Of a stretch of 8,108 nt of DNA, positions 5,563 to 8,108 are shown in pieces (position 1 is the first letter of the stretch; the number at the start of each line of letters is the position of its first letter). The notes beneath the pieces are model-generated. The model ran no database searches. It was given only the letters and a program-made list of their open reading frames with translations, and had not been told where the DNA came from. A program made the translations under genes and the position numbers. Origin of the DNA: JBGOUV01 sp041477815 (GTDB lineage Bacteria > Acidobacteriota > Terriglobia > Bryobacterales > JACQDG01); contig JBGOUV010000317.1 of NCBI GenBank assembly GCA_041477815.1, positions 1 to 8,108 on the forward strand. The letters are read 5' to 3'.

Positions 5563-6875
5563 TTCCACGCTACACCCGTCCGGAGATGGCCCGCATCTGG
5601 AGCGATGAAAACAAGTTCCGCTCGTGGCTGGAGGTGGAGCTGGCGGCCGCCGAAGCCCTGGCCGAGCTGGGCGAAGTTCCTCCGCAGGCGGCCGCCGCCC
5701 TCCGCCGCCACGCCGCCTTCGACACCGCGCGGATTCTCGAGATTGAGCGCGACGTCAAGCACGACGTCATCGCCTTTACCACGTCGGTGGCCGAGAAGAT
5801 GGCGGCGGCGGGGGCGGCTGACGCCTCGCGCTGGCTGCACTTCGGCCTCACCTCGAATGACGTGGTGGATACGGCGCAGGCGCTCCAGATCCGGGAGGCT
5901 TCGGCCCTCCTGGCCCAGGGCCTCCAGGCCCTGCACCAAGCGCTCCGCCGCCGCGCCCAGGAGTTCCGGCACACGGTCTGTATCGGCCGGACCCACGGGG
6001 TCCACGCCGAGCCGACGACCTTTGGTCTGAAGCTGGCCCTCTGGTACGCCGAGGTATCGCGGCAGATCGAGCGCTTCGCCGCCGCCCGGGAGGGGATGCG
6101 GGTCGGAAAAATCTCCGGGGCGGTGGGGACCTACGCCCACATCGGACCGGATGCCGAAGAACGAATCTGCGCCAAGCTGGGCCTGGAGCCCGACCCCATC
6201 TCGAACCAGGTGATCCAGCGCGATCGCCACGCGCACTATCTGGCCGTCCTGGCCCTGATCGCGGCTACCCTGGAGAAGATCGCCCTGGAGGTTCGCCACC
6301 TCCAGCGGACCGAGGTCCGGGAGGCGGAAGAATACTTCTCCCAGGACCAAAAAGGCAGCTCGGCCATGCCCCACAAGCGCAATCCGGTCACTTGCGAGCA
6401 GATTTGCGGGCTGGCGCGAGTGGTCCGGGCCAACGCTCAGGCTGGGTTCGAGAACATCGCCCTGTGGCACGAGCGGGACATTTCGCACTCGTCGGTCGAG
6501 CGTGTCATACTGCCGGACTCTACGACGTTGGTGGACTACCTCCTGACCAAAACTACCCAGTTGGTCGAAAAGCTGCTGGTTTACCCGGCTAGAATGCTTC
6601 ACAACTTACAGATGACAAAGGGCTTAGTGTTCTCCGGACAGTTGCTTCTGGACCTGGCGGCCCGAGGTGTCCTTCGAGAGCAGGCGTACCGCTGGGTCCA
6701 GCAGTACTCCATGCGGGCTTGGGAGACGGGAGAGAGCTTTCGGACCCTCCTAGAAGAGGATCTAGAGATTTCTAAGATATTGACCATAAAAGATTTAGAC
6801 CAGTCTTTCTCGCTGGATAGGCAGCTCCGCCACGTGGACCGCGTCTTCCAACGCCTTTTCGGACTAGAGTCCTAA
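5559..6875 (+). CDS. purB: Adenylosuccinate lyase
   Basis: PurB acts twice in purine synthesis: it cleaves SAICAR to AICAR and adenylosuccinate to AMP, releasing fumarate each time. The 438-residue protein matches the B. subtilis-type enzyme of about 430. The start MIPRYTRPEMARIW is the conserved family beginning. The reading frame is open 32 codons further upstream, but those codons run through the palindrome and are rejected. Active-site blocks are T98-S99-N100-D101 (TSNDVVDT), the general acid H146 (GRTHGVHAEP) and the fumarase/lyase signature GSSAMPHKRNP at residues 266-276, with its catalytic Ser and Lys. No purine neighbours are present. The last 95 codons (from 6591) use TTA, CTA, ATA, AGA and AGG ten times, against once in the first 344. 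The stop lies inside a hairpin. Confidence 0.96.
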   Translation: MIPRYTRPEMARIWSDENKFRSWLEVELAAAEALAELGEVPPQAAAALRRHAAFDTARILEIERDVKHDVIAFTTSVAEKMAAAGAADASRWLHFGLTSNDVVDTAQALQIREASALLAQGLQALHQALRRRAQEFRHTVCIGRTHGVHAEPTTFGLKLALWYAEVSRQIERFAAAREGMRVGKISGAVGTYAHIGPDAEERICAKLGLEPDPISNQVIQRDRHAHYLAVLALIAATLEKIALEVRHLQRTEVREAEEYFSQDQKGSSAMPHKRNPVTCEQICGLARVVRANAQAGFENIALWHERDISHSSVERVILPDSTTLVDYLLTKTTQLVEKLLVYPARMLHNLQMTKGLVFSGQLLLDLAARGVLREQAYRWVQQYSMRAWETGESFRTLLEEDLEISKILTIKDLDQSFSLDRQLRHVDRVFQRLFGLES

Positions 6876-6899
6876 GTACATTTTAGGACTCGTAAGTCC
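6861..6899 (+). terminator. Stem-loop overlapping the purB stop codon
   Basis: GAGTCCTAA (6867-6875, including the TAA stop) pairs perfectly with TTAGGACTC (6883-6891) over a seven-base loop. GGACT (6861-6865) can add five more pairs with AGTCC (6895-6899) across a one/three-base bulge. No T-run follows. It could be a weak terminator or a 3'-end stabiliser for the purB mRNA. Confidence 0.5.
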
Positions 6900-6926
6900 A
6901 ACAGAAATCGAGTACAGTGTTGATAC

Positions 6927-6931
6927 AGGAG
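6927..6931 (+). promoter_or_regulatory. Ribosome binding site of the receiver-domain gene
   Basis: AGGAG lies eight bases before ATG 6940. It is the clearest Shine-Dalgarno in the window and fixes this start. Confidence 0.7.
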
Positions 6932-6939
6932 CCTTTGGG

Positions 6940-7404
6940 ATGGCAACCAGGCACAGGGCGGCTGCGCGCGACCGGAGCCCGTCACCGGAAGTGGCACGCG
7001 TGTTGCTGGTCGAAGACGAAGTTACCGCCCGTCTGACTTTGCGGGCCATTCTCCAGGCGAGCGGGTATTCCGTGGATCTGGCGGGTTCAGCCCCGGAGGC
7101 CATGGACAAGATCGAGCAGGGCCAGTACGCGCTGGTGTTGTGCGGGCTGCGCTGCGACGACGATCAGGATGAGTGCCGGCGGGTCATCAACCACGCCCGC
7201 GCTCAGGACTACCATCCGGCGACAGCTTACTTGACCGCGTCGGGGGGGGAGAGCCGGCATCCGAGGTCGGGCCGGCTGCTGATTGAGCCGCAGGAGGTTC
7301 CGGATCTGCTGTCCAAGATCGCCGACCTGCTGGCCGATCGGGCGGTCGGACGCGAGCGGCGGAACATGCGGCGCCATCGTCCGCTCGAGTTAGCTGCGAA
7401 CTGA
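6940..7404 (+). CDS. Degenerate response-regulator receiver protein (pseudo-receiver)
   Basis: This 154-residue protein is a single receiver-like (CheY-fold) domain, residues 20-133, with short basic tails and no output domain. Strand 1 with the acidic pair is RVLLVEDE (E25, D26). Strand 3, YALVLCGL (63-70), has Gly69 where the phosphorylated Asp belongs. The conserved Thr is T99 (YLTAS). The conserved Lys before Pro is Glu116 (LIEPQ). Without Asp and Lys it should not be phosphorylated in the normal way, so it probably acts as a protein-interaction domain. Three Cys (C68, C72, C79) cluster at the dead site. The N-terminal 19 residues (ATRHRAAARDRSPSPE) are polar and probably disordered. No histidine kinase is nearby. 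It lies 64 bases after purB and converges on the small minus-strand gene with a seven-base gap. Confidence 0.8.
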   Translation: MATRHRAAARDRSPSPEVARVLLVEDEVTARLTLRAILQASGYSVDLAGSAPEAMDKIEQGQYALVLCGLRCDDDQDECRRVINHARAQDYHPATAYLTASGGESRHPRSGRLLIEPQEVPDLLSKIADLLADRAVGRERRNMRRHRPLELAAN

Positions 7405-7411
7405 GAGACCC

Positions 7412-7618
7412 TTACCGCTCCCGCTCATCAAAATTGCGAAGAGAAGCGGCTTGCGCATCTCGCAAGTCCTCATCGGTCCACGAGTTGGACCACTCTATCG
7501 GCCTGCCCTGGGCCAATTCGGCAAGTTGTGTTGTCCAATCGATCACATGATTCGCCGCTTCGCGTGGAAGGGTGCGGAGGGAACGGACGAGAGACTCTTC
7601 CTTGGCCGTGAGTACCAT
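7412..7618 (-). CDS. Small antitoxin-like protein of unknown function
   Basis: This 68-residue protein starts at ATG 7618 (MVLTAKEESLVRSLRTLPRE). A leucine-patterned N-terminal helix ending in LP, then HVIDWTTQLAEL, resembles the layout of DUF2281-like or VapB-like antitoxins (L-x2-L-P-x-E then a VxDF/W-type helix). The C-terminal part is acidic and tryptophan-containing (IEWSNSWTDEDL), ending in charged residues. The match is by pattern only. No toxin is found: the downstream side is occupied by the convergent receiver gene and the upstream side by the oxidoreductase. It follows the oxidoreductase by 37 bases on the same strand, so it may share that transcript, but it also has its own -10-like TACAAT. 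Confidence 0.65.
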   Translation of the reverse strand: MVLTAKEESLVRSLRTLPREAANHVIDWTTQLAELAQGRPIEWSNSWTDEDLRDAQAASLRNFDERER

Positions 7619-7627
7619 ATCGTTCTC

Positions 7628-7633
7628 ATTGTA
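7628..7633 (-). promoter_or_regulatory. -10-like element of the small antitoxin-like gene
   Basis: On the minus strand this reads TACAAT, five of six bases of TATAAT, nine bases before ATG 7618. The predicted start would give a leader of about three bases. No -35 at the right spacing is convincing. Confidence 0.4.
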
Positions 7634-7655
7634 CTCTCTCCCCGAGCGCGTCCAT

Positions 7656-8108
7656 TCAATTCAACCGCATGGGCGCCCCCGCGGCCCCCTTGCTGCGCTG
7701 CGCGGCATCCATGAACGCAAAGATCTCCACCGTCACATCGTTGGGGACGGGCGGGACGCCGGTCTGGAAAAACTTCATCACTTCGACCAGCAGAGACGCG
7801 TAGGCAGCGCCTTTTTCAGGCGGGGCCACGACCGTCTTCTTGGGCGTGTAGCCGATGATGCCGTAGTCGCTGCCCGACTTACGCTCGCCCCGGACCGTAC
7901 CAATGCGCCCACCCTTCCAATGGCCGGTGACCACGTCGGCGCCATCGGTGGAGGTGCGGGTGACCCACTCACAGCCGGGGCCCATCAGGGTGTAGAGGGC
8001 TTCGATGGCGTGGATGCCGTACCAGGAAAGATCGAGCTGGTGGTGCTCTTCGAGCGAGGCCGGACCCCAGGTGTACGCGCCGAGGATGTCCAGGCCCTTG
8101 AAAGGGGC
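7656..8108 (-). CDS. Gfo/Idh/MocA family oxidoreductase, C-terminal part
   Basis: The reading frame enters from the right edge and runs 150 codons to a TGA at 7656-7658, so only the C-terminal part is present. The start and the NAD(P)-binding Rossmann half lie beyond the window. Visible blocks are the WYGIHAIEALYTLMGPGCEW helix, TRTSTDGADVVTG, a beta-rich WKGGRIGTVRG stretch, and the final helix segment with DVTVEIFAFMDAAQRSKGAAG. These match the alpha/beta C-terminal domain of Gfo/Idh/MocA dehydrogenases, which act on sugars and related polyols; the sugar cannot be named. The small antitoxin-like gene follows 37 bases downstream. Confidence 0.85.
   Translation of the reverse strand, partial: APFKGLDILGAYTWGPASLEEHHQLDLSWYGIHAIEALYTLMGPGCEWVTRTSTDGADVVTGHWKGGRIGTVRGERKSGSDYGIIGYTPKKTVVAPPEKGAAYASLLVEVMKFFQTGVPPVPNDVTVEIFAFMDAAQRSKGAAGAPMRLN

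Noticed and set aside
5478..6602. 374-codon minus-strand reading frame opposite purB
   Set aside because: High-GC antisense artefact; purB is complete with its active-site motifs, and the antisense peptide shows no domain.
6780..6808. TTGACC in the 3' end of purB as a -35 box for the receiver gene
   Set aside because: At 16-18 bases downstream there is no TATAAT-like hexamer (GTCTTT or TCTTTC), so no promoter is called.
7405..7411. Terminator between the convergent receiver and small-protein genes
   Set aside because: The gap is seven bases and I found no inverted repeat or T-run around it.

Overview
The window is GC-rich, densely coded bacterial chromosome. It looks like an Acidobacteriota genome of the Bryobacterales/Solibacter kind. 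That is inference from the gene mix (a DUF4340 protein, exported amidohydrolase and cupin, a Gfo/Idh/MocA oxidoreductase) and from a short repeat encoding the peptide LPYGRGS, which I remember from such genomes but could not search for. Nothing points to a phage, plasmid or insertion sequence. There is no rRNA, tRNA or CRISPR array, and no gene-free stretch reaches 300 bases.

Layout, left to right. Positions 1-130 hold a nested hairpin and one copy of the repeat. A DUF4340 membrane-anchored protein (131-1348, +) converges on an exported amidohydrolase (1367-2674, -), which diverges over only 24 bases from an exported cupin (2699-3211, +). The cupin converges on selA (3250-4632, -), and both genes end inside the two arms of an inverted repeat pair. 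selA diverges over 57 bases from a WalJ/YycJ-type metallo-beta-lactamase-fold protein (4690-5466, +). That gene is followed by a 20-bp perfect palindrome, purB (5559-6875, +), a hairpin at the purB stop, and a degenerate response-regulator receiver (6940-7404, +). Two minus-strand genes close the window: a 68-residue antitoxin-like protein (7412-7618) and the C-terminal part of a Gfo/Idh/MocA oxidoreductase cut by the right edge (7656-8108).

The genes do not form one pathway. PurB makes AMP and IMP precursors, SelA charges Sec-tRNA, and the WalJ-like protein probably processes nucleic acid; these are housekeeping genes. The amidohydrolase and cupin share a control region and both look exported, so they may work together outside the cytoplasm.

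I see no large undescribed system. The points most worth checking are: (i) a mobile-looking repeat that supplies the last residues, the stop codon and a hairpin to two unrelated convergent genes; (ii) a receiver domain lacking its phospho-acceptor Asp and its conserved Lys, with three Cys around the dead site; (iii) a sharp change in codon use in the last 95 codons of purB; and (iv) several starts without a Shine-Dalgarno but with a -10-like hexamer 6-9 bases upstream, which suggests leaderless transcripts.
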